NCBI GenBank assembly: GCA_029259725.1
Contig: JAJDER010000070.1
Coordinates: 1 to 64,000 of the forward strand
DNA length: 64,000 bases
Origin: Planctomycetota bacterium
GTDB lineage: Bacteria; Planctomycetota; B15-G4
Direction of reading: 5' to 3'
Position 1 is the first letter of the stretch. The number at the start of each line of letters is the position of its first letter. A model generated the notes under the pieces. That model was not told where the DNA came from, did no database searches, and saw nothing but the letters and a program-made list of their open reading frames with translations. Positions 51,337 through 60,710 of this stretch are shown here, in pieces. A program made the translations under genes and the position numbers.

Positions 51337-54300
51337 TCAGGTGCTCGCCCTTGCCAGACGCCGCTCGCGCACCCAGCAGAAGAGCACCGGCACCACGAAC
51401 ATGGTCATCAGCTCGATGGCCATGCCGCCGAAGCTGGGGATCGCCATCGGCACCATCACGTCGGCGCCGCGGCCGGTGGAGCTGAGCACGGGGAGCAGCG
51501 CCAGCAGCGTGGTGGCCGTGGTCATCAGGCACGGGCGGCAGCGACGGGTGCCCGCCGAGACCACCGCCTCGCGCACGCCGGCCACCGAATCGGGCTCACG
51601 CCGATCGAAGGACTGCTTGAGGTAGGTCGCGATGACCACCCCGTCGTCGGTGGCGATACCGAACAGCGCCAGGAACCCGACCCACACGGCGACGCTCAGG
51701 TTCACGGTGTCCATGTGGAACAGCTCGCGCAGGTTCTCGCCGAGCAGCGAGACGTCACCGAACCAGGCCTGCCCGTAGGCCCACAGCAGCAGGAAGCCGC
51801 CCGACCAGGCCACGAAGACGCCGGTGAAGATCATCAACGTGGTCGAGACCGCGCGGAACTGCAGGTACAGGATCAGGAAGATCAGGAACAGCGCGACGGG
51901 CAGCACGACGCGCAGGGTCTTCGTGGCGCGGAGCTGGTTCTCGTAGCTGCCGGCGAAGACGAAGCTGACTCCGGCGGGCAGCTCCCACTCGCCGGACGCC
52001 CGCTTGGCCTCGAGGTAGCGCTGGCACTGCTCGACGACGTCCACCTCCGCCCAGCCCTGCTGCTTGTCGAAGACGACGTAGCTGGTCAGGAAGGTGTCTT
52101 CGGTCTTGATCACCGCGGGCCCACGGACGTAGCGGATCTCGGCCAGTTCGCTGAGCGGGATCTGCGCTTCGCCCGGCGTGGGCACCAGCACGCGCTCCAT
52201 GTCCTCGAGCGTCGTGCGCAACTCGCGCAGGTAGCGCACGCGTACCGGGTAGCGCTCGCGCCCCTCCACGGTGGTGGTGATCTTGCGGCCGCCCAGGGCG
52301 ATCTCGATCACGTCCTGCACGTCGGCGACGGACACGCCGTGGCGCGCGGCAGCGCGGCGGTCGACGTCGAACTCCAGGTACGGCTTGCCGACCACCCGGT
52401 CGGCCAGCACCGCGGCGGGCTCGACGCCGGGGACCTCCTTCAGCAGGCGCTCGAGCTCGAGGCCGACGCGTTCGATCGTCTCCAGGTCCGGCCCGCGCAC
52501 CTTGATGCCCATGGGCGCGCGCATGCCGCTCTGGAGCATGACCAGGCGCGCGGCGATGGGCTGCAGGCGCGGCGCCGAGGTCGTGCCCGGGAGCCGCGCC
52601 GCGCGCACGATCTCGTCCCAGATGTCGTCCGGGCTGGTGATGTGGTCGCGCCAGTTGCGATACGGCCGGCCGTCCTCGTCGGGCACGAGCCGGTCCGCGG
52701 CGTCGCGCAGGTGGACGTCGTGATCGTCGTCCCAGGCGAAGCGCTCCCGGTGGCCGTTCTCGTCGACGATGTACTCGGGCGCGTAGTTGACGACCGTCTC
52801 GATCATCGACACCGGCGCGGGATCCAGCGCGGTCTCGGCCCGGCCGAGCTTGCCGACCGCCATCTCGACCTCGGGCACGCTCTCGATCGCCTGGTCGAGG
52901 CGCGCGAGCACGTCGAGCGCCTCCCCCAGGGACGCGTGCGGCATGGTCGTGGGCATGAACAGGTAGCTGCCCTCGTCCAGCGGCGGCATGAACTCCTTGC
53001 CCAGCCCGGGGAAGGCGTGCCGGCCGTCGGCCCACAGCCCGGTCCGATATACGCTCGTCGCGTCGCCGCCGAGGCCCGCCCAGGTCGCGGGAACGAACGC
53101 GAACACGCGGTCCCAACCGAGCCAGACCAGGAGTCCGAGCAGCACGGTCACGATCGGCGCCAGCAGGAACGTGCCCTTGTGGTCGAGGCACCAGCGCAAC
53201 AGGCGCGGATAGACGCGCTGGAAGAACCAGAACAGCAGCAGCAGCCCGCCCACGGTCAGCGCGACGAAGAGCAGGTTCGCGAAGTCGCCACGGCGAGGGC
53301 CGAGCGGCTCCCAGGCGCCCGCGAGCACGACCGCGACGACGGCCATCGCCCCCCACAGCAGCAGCCGGTTGCCCAGCTTGCCCCAGACGCGAGGCGTCGC
53401 CGACGGCCGCCGCGGGAACAGCCAGAGCGCGAAGGCCGGGATGATCAACAGGGCCACGACGATCGACCCGACCAGCGCGAAACTCTTGGTGAAGGCCAGC
53501 GGCCGGAACAGCTTGCCCTCGGCCCCGATCATGGTGAACACGGGCAGGAAGCTGACGATGGTCGTGGCCACCGCCGTGAGCACCGCCGAGGCCACCTCCA
53601 TCGTCGCGGCGTGGATCGTCTCCAGCGCCGAGGACCCCGGCGCCGCCTCGTCGAGTCGGCGCAGGATGTTCTCGCTGAGCACGATCCCGACGTCGACCAT
53701 GGTACCGATGGCGATCGCGATGCCCGACAGGGCGACGATGTTCGCGTCCACCTCGAACAGCTTCATGGCGATGAAGGTGAACAGCACGGCCGTCGGCAGC
53801 AGCACCGACACGAGCACCGACGCGCGCAGATGCCGCAGCATGAACACGACGACCAGGATGGTGACCAGGATCTCGAGGCGCAGCGCCGTGTCGAGCGTTC
53901 CGAGCGTCTCCTGGATCAGCCCCGTGCGGTCGTAGAAGGGCACGATCGTGAGCTGGGAGACGGTGCCGTCCTCGAGCACGCGCCGCGGCAAGCCCGGGGA
54001 GATCTCCGCGATCTTCGCCTTGACGGACTCGATCACCGCGAGCGGGTTCGCCCCGTAGCGCGCGACGACCGAGCCGCCCACGGCCTCGGCCCCGCCCTTG
54101 TCCAGCGCGCCGCGCCGCAGCGCCGGGCCGAGCGCCACGTGCGCCACGTCCTTCACGCGCAGGGGCACGCCATCGACCGAGGTGATCACCGACTCCTCGA
54201 TGTCCTCGAGCGACTCGAACCAGCCCGTGCCGCGCACGAAGTACTCGACGCGGTTGATCTCCACCGTGCGCGCGCCGACCTCCAGGTTGCCCTCGCGCAC

Positions 54301-54981
54301 CGCGCTGAAGACCTGGTCCAGGCTCACGCGATGGGCGCGCATGGCGTCGGGGTCGACGTCGATCTGGTACTCGCGCACGAAGCCGCCGACCGACGCGACC
54401 TCGGCCACGCCGTCGGCCGCCATGAGCGCGTAGCGCACGTACCAGTCCTGCGCCGAGCGCAACTCGTCCAGGTCCCAGCCGCCGGTGGGGTCGCCGTCCT
54501 GGTCACGCCCCTCGAGCGTGTACCAGAACACCTGCCCCAACGGCGTCGCGTCCGGCCCGAGCGACGGACTCACGCCCTCGGGCAGGGTGTCGGGCGGCAG
54601 GCTGGCGAGCTTCTCCAGCACGCGCGAACGCGACCAGTAGAAGTCCACGTCCTCCTCGAAGATCATGTAGATCGAGGAGAAGCCGAAGTAGCTGAACGAG
54701 CGCACCGTGCGCACGCCGGGCACGCCCAGCAACGACACCGTGAGCGGATAGGTGATCTGGTCCTCGACGTCCTGCGGACTGCGCCCCATCCACTCGGTGA
54801 AGACGATCTGCTGGTTCTCGCCGATGTCCGGGATGGCGTCGACCGGGATCGGGTCGCGTGGCAGGCCGGTCGCGTCCCAGTCGAAGGGCGCGACGGCCAC
54901 GCCCCAGCCCAGGAGCGCGACGCACAACAGCACGACGATCAGCCGCTGTTCGAGGAAGAAGCGGACGACGCTGGACAGCAC
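51337..54981 (-). CDS. cusA: CusA/CzcA-family heavy-metal RND efflux transporter
   Basis: 'VDAIPDIGENQQIVFTEWMGRSPQDVEDQITYPL', 'GTMVDVGIVLSENILRRLDE', 'FGIATDDGVVIATYLKQSF', 'AGTRRCRPCLMTTATTLLALLPVL'. Confidence 0.94.
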   Translation of the reverse strand: MLSSVVRFFLEQRLIVVLLCVALLGWGVAVAPFDWDATGLPRDPIPVDAIPDIGENQQIVFTEWMGRSPQDVEDQITYPLTVSLLGVPGVRTVRSFSYFGFSSIYMIFEEDVDFYWSRSRVLEKLASLPPDTLPEGVSPSLGPDATPLGQVFWYTLEGRDQDGDPTGGWDLDELRSAQDWYVRYALMAADGVAEVASVGGFVREYQIDVDPDAMRAHRVSLDQVFSAVREGNLEVGARTVEINRVEYFVRGTGWFESLEDIEESVITSVDGVPLRVKDVAHVALGPALRRGALDKGGAEAVGGSVVARYGANPLAVIESVKAKIAEISPGLPRRVLEDGTVSQLTIVPFYDRTGLIQETLGTLDTALRLEILVTILVVVFMLRHLRASVLVSVLLPTAVLFTFIAMKLFEVDANIVALSGIAIAIGTMVDVGIVLSENILRRLDEAAPGSSALETIHAATMEVASAVLTAVATTIVSFLPVFTMIGAEGKLFRPLAFTKSFALVGSIVVALLIIPAFALWLFPRRPSATPRVWGKLGNRLLLWGAMAVVAVVLAGAWEPLGPRRGDFANLLFVALTVGGLLLLFWFFQRVYPRLLRWCLDHKGTFLLAPIVTVLLGLLVWLGWDRVFAFVPATWAGLGGDATSVYRTGLWADGRHAFPGLGKEFMPPLDEGSYLFMPTTMPHASLGEALDVLARLDQAIESVPEVEMAVGKLGRAETALDPAPVSMIETVVNYAPEYIVDENGHRERFAWDDDHDVHLRDAADRLVPDEDGRPYRNWRDHITSPDDIWDEIVRAARLPGTTSAPRLQPIAARLVMLQSGMRAPMGIKVRGPDLETIERVGLELERLLKEVPGVEPAAVLADRVVGKPYLEFDVDRRAAARHGVSVADVQDVIEIALGGRKITTTVEGRERYPVRVRYLRELRTTLEDMERVLVPTPGEAQIPLSELAEIRYVRGPAVIKTEDTFLTSYVVFDKQQGWAEVDVVEQCQRYLEAKRASGEWELPAGVSFVFAGSYENQLRATKTLRVVLPVALFLIFLILYLQFRAVSTTLMIFTGVFVAWSGGFLLLWAYGQAWFGDVSLLGENLRELFHMDTVNLSVAVWVGFLALFGIATDDGVVIATYLKQSFDRREPDSVAGVREAVVSAGTRRCRPCLMTTATTLLALLPVLSSTGRGADVMVPMAIPSFGGMAIELMTMFVVPVLFCWVRERRLARAST

Positions 54982-54984
54982 CGG

Positions 54985-56997
54985 TCAGTGCTCCTCGGAC
55001 CCGGTCCCGGCGACCTCCGGAGGCGCCACGCGCAACGCTCGCGTCGCGTCGCCACACCGGAGCATCGACAGGCCCAGGTACGGATTGGCCGTGGGCCCGA
55101 CGACCTGGAGCCAGTCCGCACCCTGGTCACCGAACGCCATGGGACAGTGGTACACGGCCAGCTCGGTGGCAGCCTGCCCGTGGCCGAACACACCGGCGGC
55201 CACGGTCACCGCCCGGCCCAGCTGCTCGAACGCCGCGCGCGCGGGCAGGAGCGCTTCGGCCGACGCCAGCGCGGTCGCCGTCGATCGGGCGATCGCGGAC
55301 TGCTCGCCCCAGATCGCGCGCACGGGTTCCGACAGGCCTTGCCGGGGCACGTCCGCCACACGCGCGCGCAGGACGCGCGCCGCCGCGCGAGCCGCCTCCA
55401 GGTCATCCCCCGCGAGGGCGCGCTGGATCTCCAGGTAGCTCGCGACGACCTCGGCGAGAGCCGCGCCGAAGGCCTCCGGCGCCACGAGCATCTCCGGCTC
55501 CGCCGCCGCGTCGGTGGCGTCGGTGGCGTCGGAGACAGGACTCATCATGCTCGCCTGACCTCGCAGCTGGAGCTCGGCGTCGATCTTGAACGCCCCCTGG
55601 GTGACCACGAGTTCGCCTTCCCTGAGACCCTCGACGACGACGTAGTCGTCACCGGCCCGCGGCCCCAGGACGACCTCGCGCAGCTCGAAGGTCGGGCGCT
55701 CGGCGTCGGGGCGCTTCACGAAGACGACGGCACGCTTGCCGGTCACGAGCGGCGCGCTACCCGGCACGACCAGCGGATCCGGTCCCGGCGGCGCGGCCCG
55801 GTACCCCAGCGAAGCCGCGGGCACGAGCTGCATGCCGCACAGTTCACACTCGATCTGCGCATCCGCCACGATCTCCGTGTGCATCGGGCACATCCAGGCG
55901 TCCGCCAGGTCGGGTTCGATCACGCGGCCGCCGTCGCCGAGTTCCGCATCCACGATCGCTCGCACGAACATGCCCGGCCGCAGCCGACCGTCGGGATTGT
56001 CGACGTTCACGCGCACGCGCACGGTGCGCGTGGTCTCATCGAGGATCGGCGCGATGAACGCGACGGTCCCGTGCTCGACCACGCCTGGGTAGGCGTCCAC
56101 CTCGAAGGTCACGTGCTGACCGAAGCGGATCCAGGGCAGGTCAGGCTCGTACGCGTCGAGCATCAACCACACGTGCGAGAGGTCCGCGATGGTGTAGATG
56201 TGGTCGCCGGTGTTGACGTAGGTCCCTTCGGCCACCGGCTTCGCGATGACCGTCCCCGCCGTCTGCGCGAAGATGGTGACGTGCGTACTCGGCTCCAGCT
56301 GCTGCTCGATACCGGCGATCTGCTCGTCCTTGAGGCCCCACAGCCGCATGCGTTCGCGGGCCACCTCCAGCGACGCCTGCTGACGAGTGGGCACTTCCTC
56401 GCCACGCTCCAGGTAGGCGTTCGCGGCTGCCACGGCCTGCAGCAGCTCGCGTTGGGTCGTCAGCAGGTTGGGGCTGTAGATCTCGCCGAGATGGTCGCCG
56501 GCCCGGACCCGTGCGCCCACGTAGTCGACGAAGAGCTTGTCGAGACGACCGGACACCCAGGCCGTGATCGTGTCGACGCGGGTCTCGTCGTGGGAGACGC
56601 GCCCGAACAGCCGCAACGGGCGCGCGACCGCGCGGCGCTGCACGACCGAGGTCGCGACGTCGGCCAGGGCGGCGGCCTGCGGCGAGAGGGACAGCACGCC
56701 GGGGCCGAGGTCGTCGCCGTCGTCCTGGTTGGCGGGGATCAGGTCCATGAAGCAGATCGGGCACTGACCGGGATCGGGCAGGCGGATCTGTGGATGCATC
56801 GAGCAGGTCCAGGCCGTCACGCCCGCGTCGGGGGCACCCATCCTGTGCGCCGGCCCACCGTCGCAGGACCGGCCGATCACGATGCCGAGCAACAGCGCGA
56901 CGAGGATCGCGAGCACACCGGGTCGCCGTCGCGGCGCGGGGGCCTGCGGTGCGGCGGTTGCCGGCGGCTGCGCTTGCGAGGCGCTCGAGGACGTCAT
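54985..56997 (-). CDS. cusB: CusB-type RND periplasmic adaptor with two heavy-metal-binding (HMBD-like) motifs and DUF3347-like C-terminus
   Basis: 'WTCSMHPQIRLPDPGQCPICFMDL', barrel-sandwich 'RVRAGDHLGEIYSPNLLTTQRELLQA', second 'WMCPMHTEIVADAQIECELCGMQL', C-term 'YHCPMAFGDQGADWLQ...NPYLGLSMLRCG'. Confidence 0.92.
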   Translation of the reverse strand: MTSSSASQAQPPATAAPQAPAPRRRPGVLAILVALLLGIVIGRSCDGGPAHRMGAPDAGVTAWTCSMHPQIRLPDPGQCPICFMDLIPANQDDGDDLGPGVLSLSPQAAALADVATSVVQRRAVARPLRLFGRVSHDETRVDTITAWVSGRLDKLFVDYVGARVRAGDHLGEIYSPNLLTTQRELLQAVAAANAYLERGEEVPTRQQASLEVARERMRLWGLKDEQIAGIEQQLEPSTHVTIFAQTAGTVIAKPVAEGTYVNTGDHIYTIADLSHVWLMLDAYEPDLPWIRFGQHVTFEVDAYPGVVEHGTVAFIAPILDETTRTVRVRVNVDNPDGRLRPGMFVRAIVDAELGDGGRVIEPDLADAWMCPMHTEIVADAQIECELCGMQLVPAASLGYRAAPPGPDPLVVPGSAPLVTGKRAVVFVKRPDAERPTFELREVVLGPRAGDDYVVVEGLREGELVVTQGAFKIDAELQLRGQASMMSPVSDATDATDAAAEPEMLVAPEAFGAALAEVVASYLEIQRALAGDDLEAARAAARVLRARVADVPRQGLSEPVRAIWGEQSAIARSTATALASAEALLPARAAFEQLGRAVTVAAGVFGHGQAATELAVYHCPMAFGDQGADWLQVVGPTANPYLGLSMLRCGDATRALRVAPPEVAGTGSEEH

Positions 56998-58400
56998 GGG
57001 TTCTCCTCCGGAAGCAGTTCGGCCCCGGACAGGCCGCGAAGGCGGTAGCGCGCACGACCGGCGTCGGCGCGGGCACGGGCGACGGCGTGCGCGAACTCCA
57101 GCCAGACGCGCTCGGCGTCCACCAGGTCGAGGAAGGAGGCGTCGTCGTTCTGGTACGCCGTGAGCGTGGTGTTCACGTTCACCTCGGCGAGCGGGATCAG
57201 CTCCTCCTGGTAGAGCGACACGCGCCTGATCGCGTCCCCTAGCCGGAACAACTCCATCTCGATCTCCGCCGCCGTCCGGTTGCGCGCCGCGGCCAGATCG
57301 CCGAGGGCGGCGGAGAGGTTGGCGCGCGCCTCGTGGCCCATGGCCTCGTCGCGGCTGCGGAAGATGGGCAGGTCCACACCGAAGCTCACGGCGATGGCGT
57401 CGTTGCCGGAGTCCTTGATGGCCGGGCCGCTCGCCGCACTGATCGCGGTGTAGTCCACGCCCAGCGCGAAGCCGGGGTAGCCGGCGAGGTCCGCGAGGGA
57501 GACGCCCAGCTCCGCCGCCTCCACGGCCAGGCGGCGAGCGCGCAGGTCCGGGCTGGTCTCTTCGAGCCGCGCGAGCATCGCCGCCGACTCCGGGACGTGC
57601 CTCGGCGCGGGCAGCTCATCGCGGGGCTCGAGCGGGGCCCCGGTCGGTCGGTCGAGGATGGTGTTGACCCGCGCGCGCAGCGGTCGCTGCAACTCCTCAC
57701 TGGCACGCAGGCGGTCCTCGAGGATGCCCAGCTCGACCTGGGCGCGCGTGAGATCGTGATGCGTGCCGACGCCGGCGGCGTAGCGTTGGCGCGCGATCGG
57801 CTCCCACTGCACGAGCAGGTCGCGGTGGTCCCGCGCGATGGCGGCGTCGGCGCGGGCGTGCAGGAGTTCGATCCACGCCTCGCCGAGCTCGACCTCGACC
57901 GCGAGGCGCGTGAGGATGAACTGCTCGCGGGCGACCTCGGCCAGGGCCACGGCCTGTTGTCCAGCGAGATCGAGCGTGCCGAACCAGGGGAAGCCCTGGG
58001 TCAGGCTCGCGCGCCAGTCCATCGCGCCGCCCCGCGTCTGGACCTCGTCCAGGTAGGGCGAGAAGGTCAGCCGCGGGTCGGGCAGGCTGGTGACCTGCGG
58101 GATGCGCTCGAGGGCCGCGCGCCAGCGCTGGTGCGCGGCGCGTACGCGGGGATTGCGGCTCACGGCCACGGCCAGGGCGCCGTCGAGGTCGGCCGTCGCA
58201 AGGTCAGCCGTCGCAAGGTCAGCGGTCGCTGCGTCGGCGGTCGCTGCGTCGGCCCGGGCCGCGTCAGCAAGAGGCCCGCCGCGAGGCGTGCCGGACGCCG
58301 CCGCCCAGTGCTCCATGCGGGAGCGGTACTCCGGCGACGTCGTGTCGCAGGCCGCCAGCGACACCAGCAGGACCATCGGGGAGAGCGTGGAGATGCGCAT
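56994..58400 (-). CDS. cusC: TolC/CusC-like outer-membrane efflux lipoprotein
   Basis: Lipobox 'LLVSLAAC'; 'RIPQVTSLPDPRLTFSPYLDEVQTRGG', 'TLTAYQNDDASFLDLVDAERVWLEF'. Confidence 0.9.
   Translation of the reverse strand: MRISTLSPMVLLVSLAACDTTSPEYRSRMEHWAAASGTPRGGPLADAARADAATADAATADLATADLATADLDGALAVAVSRNPRVRAAHQRWRAALERIPQVTSLPDPRLTFSPYLDEVQTRGGAMDWRASLTQGFPWFGTLDLAGQQAVALAEVAREQFILTRLAVEVELGEAWIELLHARADAAIARDHRDLLVQWEPIARQRYAAGVGTHHDLTRAQVELGILEDRLRASEELQRPLRARVNTILDRPTGAPLEPRDELPAPRHVPESAAMLARLEETSPDLRARRLAVEAAELGVSLADLAGYPGFALGVDYTAISAASGPAIKDSGNDAIAVSFGVDLPIFRSRDEAMGHEARANLSAALGDLAAARNRTAAEIEMELFRLGDAIRRVSLYQEELIPLAEVNVNTTLTAYQNDDASFLDLVDAERVWLEFAHAVARARADAGRARYRLRGLSGAELLPEENP
58186..58262. 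repeat. In-frame 15-bp repeats encoding (ATAD[AL])n near the N-terminus of the CusC-like protein
   Basis: Encodes 'ARADAATADAATADLATADLATADLDGA'. Confidence 0.9.
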
Positions 58401-58457
58401 GGGATCAAGGGCCGCGGGTCGGCGCCCCGGCAGAGCGCCGACCCGACAGCACGGGGC

Positions 58458-58742
58458 TCACTTGGGGAGTTCGGCTCCGGCCTCGGCCAGCGCCGCCACC
58501 TTGCCGGCGTCGTCGAGCGCCGCGAAGTCCTCGGAGCAACCGTCGCAGCAGAAACCGATGGTCGCACCGGCGTACTCGAACGTGCCGCCTTCGGGCTCCA
58601 CGTCACCGCCCATGATCGGGCACTTGGAGTTGAGCGTGAGGCTGACGACCTCGGCGACCGGCGAGGCGTCGTCACCCCCGGCCGTGCAGCCGGCGGCCAC
58701 GAGGAGCAGGCAGGAGGTCAGGATCAGGGTGATGCGGGACAT
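58458..58742 (-). CDS. Small lipoprotein with YHS-like metal-binding motif
   Basis: Lipobox 'LLLVAAGC'; 'NSKCPIMGGDVEPEGGTFEYAGATIGFCCDGCSEDF'. Confidence 0.85.
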   Translation of the reverse strand: MSRITLILTSCLLLVAAGCTAGGDDASPVAEVVSLTLNSKCPIMGGDVEPEGGTFEYAGATIGFCCDGCSEDFAALDDAGKVAALAEAGAELPK

Positions 58743-58907
58743 GCGTATTCTCCGGGCATCGGGTCCGGGCGGACCCATGGGGTGAGGGGTGCAAGGGAGA
58801 CGGAGGGATTCCGTCGTCCCGGAAGACAGGGGTGGCTCGGGGAGGAGCCGGGCGGACGCAACGAGCCGGGATGCGCGACGGAGCGAGCCGTCACACGACA
58901 CGTCCGC

Positions 58908-59318
58908 TCAGAGCAACATCACGCAGCAGCGCAGCCGTGTCGTCGCATCGGCGAACGCCGCGCGGGACCCGGAGCCGGACGGCTTACGGATCGGTTCCGG
59001 CGACACCGGACGCGCCACCGACTCGGACCAGCTCGGGAGCACGGGCGGGTCGAGGGGCAGCACGGTCACGTCGCGCGAGGGTGCGGGAGGCGCGGTCGGA
59101 AGTGGCTCGACGTGGCAGGCGCAAGGCGGACGCTCGAGGGACAGAGCGCCCGCGCTGGTCCCGCACCCGCAACAGCACTCCTCGAACACCGGGTCGGACC
59201 CGGCGCAGGTGGCTTCCGCCGCCACCGGCCCCGCGATCAGCGCCACGACCACGAGGAGCAGGACACCGCGCACCGGGGCGCGGAGGTCTCGGGCGGTTCG
59301 CACGGTGTGGTGCCGCAT
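58908..59318 (-). CDS. Small exported Cys-rich hypothetical protein
   Basis: N-terminal TM/signal 'GVLLLVVVALIAGPVAAEA', then 'EECCCGCG...PPCACH' and C-terminal 'RCCVMLL'. Confidence 0.6.
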   Translation of the reverse strand: MRHHTVRTARDLRAPVRGVLLLVVVALIAGPVAAEATCAGSDPVFEECCCGCGTSAGALSLERPPCACHVEPLPTAPPAPSRDVTVLPLDPPVLPSWSESVARPVSPEPIRKPSGSGSRAAFADATTRLRCCVMLL

Positions 59319-59482
59319 GGGGATCACTTCCGCGGGCTCTCCGGTGCCCGCTGGACCGTCCAGCTCGCTCGATGCAGGATACGGACCCGGCGCGGATGAG
59401 GCCAACCCCTGAACCCTCCGCCACGAGCCGGCCACCCGACCAGGCCTGATCGGGCCCTATCGGCACCCGGAGCCCTCATCCT

Positions 59483-60652
59483 TTGCTGTGCACCGTCGCC
59501 ACCAACACACATGCCGATGGATCGATGGCGATCGAGCCACTCTGCGAGCAGGTGCGCGCGTCCCTGGGCGGCCGATCGCCGGACGTGGTCGTGATCTTCT
59601 TCACGGCCCACCATCGCCCCCACGTCGAGCGCTTCCGCGAGCGCGTGCTGCGCCTGCTGCGGCCACGCATCGTTCTCGGCTGCCCGTGTTCGGGCGTCAT
59701 CGGCGGCGAGACCGAGGTGGAGGGCCGGCCCGGCCTGACCCTCTGGGGTGCCCGCTGGGCCGAGGCCGACGTGGTCCCGTTCCACCTCGAACTCGATGAG
59801 GTCGACGGGCAGCCGGGCCTGGTGGGCTGGCCCTCGTCGCTTCCCGAGGGCGCCGGCTTCATCGTCCTGGCCGATCCGTTCTCCACGCCCGGCGACGAAC
59901 TCGTGGCCGGTTTTCGCGAGCGCTATCCGGGCGCGCCCGTGGTCGGCGGACTCGCCAGCGGCGCGCGGCAGGCCGCCGAAGCACAGCTGATCACGACCCA
60001 CGGCGTGGCTGACGAGGGCGCGGTGTGCCTCGCCATCGGCGGCGGCACGCGGCTCGATGCGGTGGTCAGCCAGGGCTGTCGTCCCATCGGCCGGCCCTTC
60101 GTGATCACGAGCGGCGAGCGCAACGTGATCGCCACCCTGGGCGGCAAGCCCGCGTTCAAGCAGCTCGTGTCGGTGCTGCGCTCGATCGACAAACGCGACC
60201 GCGAGCTGACCCAGGGCGGCGCGATCCACGTCGGGCGCGTCGTCGATGAGCGCAAGAGCCGCTTCGGCCCCGGCGACCTGCTGGTGCGCTCCATCACCCA
60301 CATCGACACCGACTCGGAGAGCATCGCGCTGAGCGACTTCGTGCGACCGGGCCAGACGATCCAGTTCATGGTGCGCGATGCCCAGGCGGCGTCGGCCGAA
60401 CTCGAGACCATGCTCGCCGAAGAAGCGGCGCGGGGGCCGGCGTCGGGAGCGCTGCTGTTCTCGTGCAATGGCCGGGGTGAACGCTTCTTCGGCGCGCCAC
60501 ACCACGATCTCGGCCGGGTGCGTGACGGCCTGGGGGACATCCCCGTGGCCGGCTTCTTCGCCGCCGGCGAGATCGGCCCTGTGGGTGGCGAGCCCTTCAT
60601 GCACGGGTACACGGCCTCGTTGGCGCTCTTCCGAGACGCACCACGAAGCTGA
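59483..60652 (+). CDS. FIST (F-box and intracellular signal transduction / bacterial sensor) domain protein
   Basis: 'VLGCPCSGVIGGETEVEGRPGLTLWGA', 'VVGGLASGARQAAEAQL', 'GALLFSCNGRGERFFGAPHHDLGRV...IPVAGFFAAGEIGPVGGEPFMHGYTASLALF'. Confidence 0.92.
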   Translation: MLCTVATNTHADGSMAIEPLCEQVRASLGGRSPDVVVIFFTAHHRPHVERFRERVLRLLRPRIVLGCPCSGVIGGETEVEGRPGLTLWGARWAEADVVPFHLELDEVDGQPGLVGWPSSLPEGAGFIVLADPFSTPGDELVAGFRERYPGAPVVGGLASGARQAAEAQLITTHGVADEGAVCLAIGGGTRLDAVVSQGCRPIGRPFVITSGERNVIATLGGKPAFKQLVSVLRSIDKRDRELTQGGAIHVGRVVDERKSRFGPGDLLVRSITHIDTDSESIALSDFVRPGQTIQFMVRDAQAASAELETMLAEEAARGPASGALLFSCNGRGERFFGAPHHDLGRVRDGLGDIPVAGFFAAGEIGPVGGEPFMHGYTASLALFRDAPRS

Positions 60653-60710
60653 GCAGCAGGCCCTCGGTGAACGCGAGTCGCGCGGGCCTCCAGCGGTCGC
60701 GGCCTGCGTG

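Noticed and set aside
51715-57048. 1777-aa plus-strand ORF opposite the Cus operon
   Set aside because: Antisense to cusA/cusB, which have clear motifs on the minus strand.
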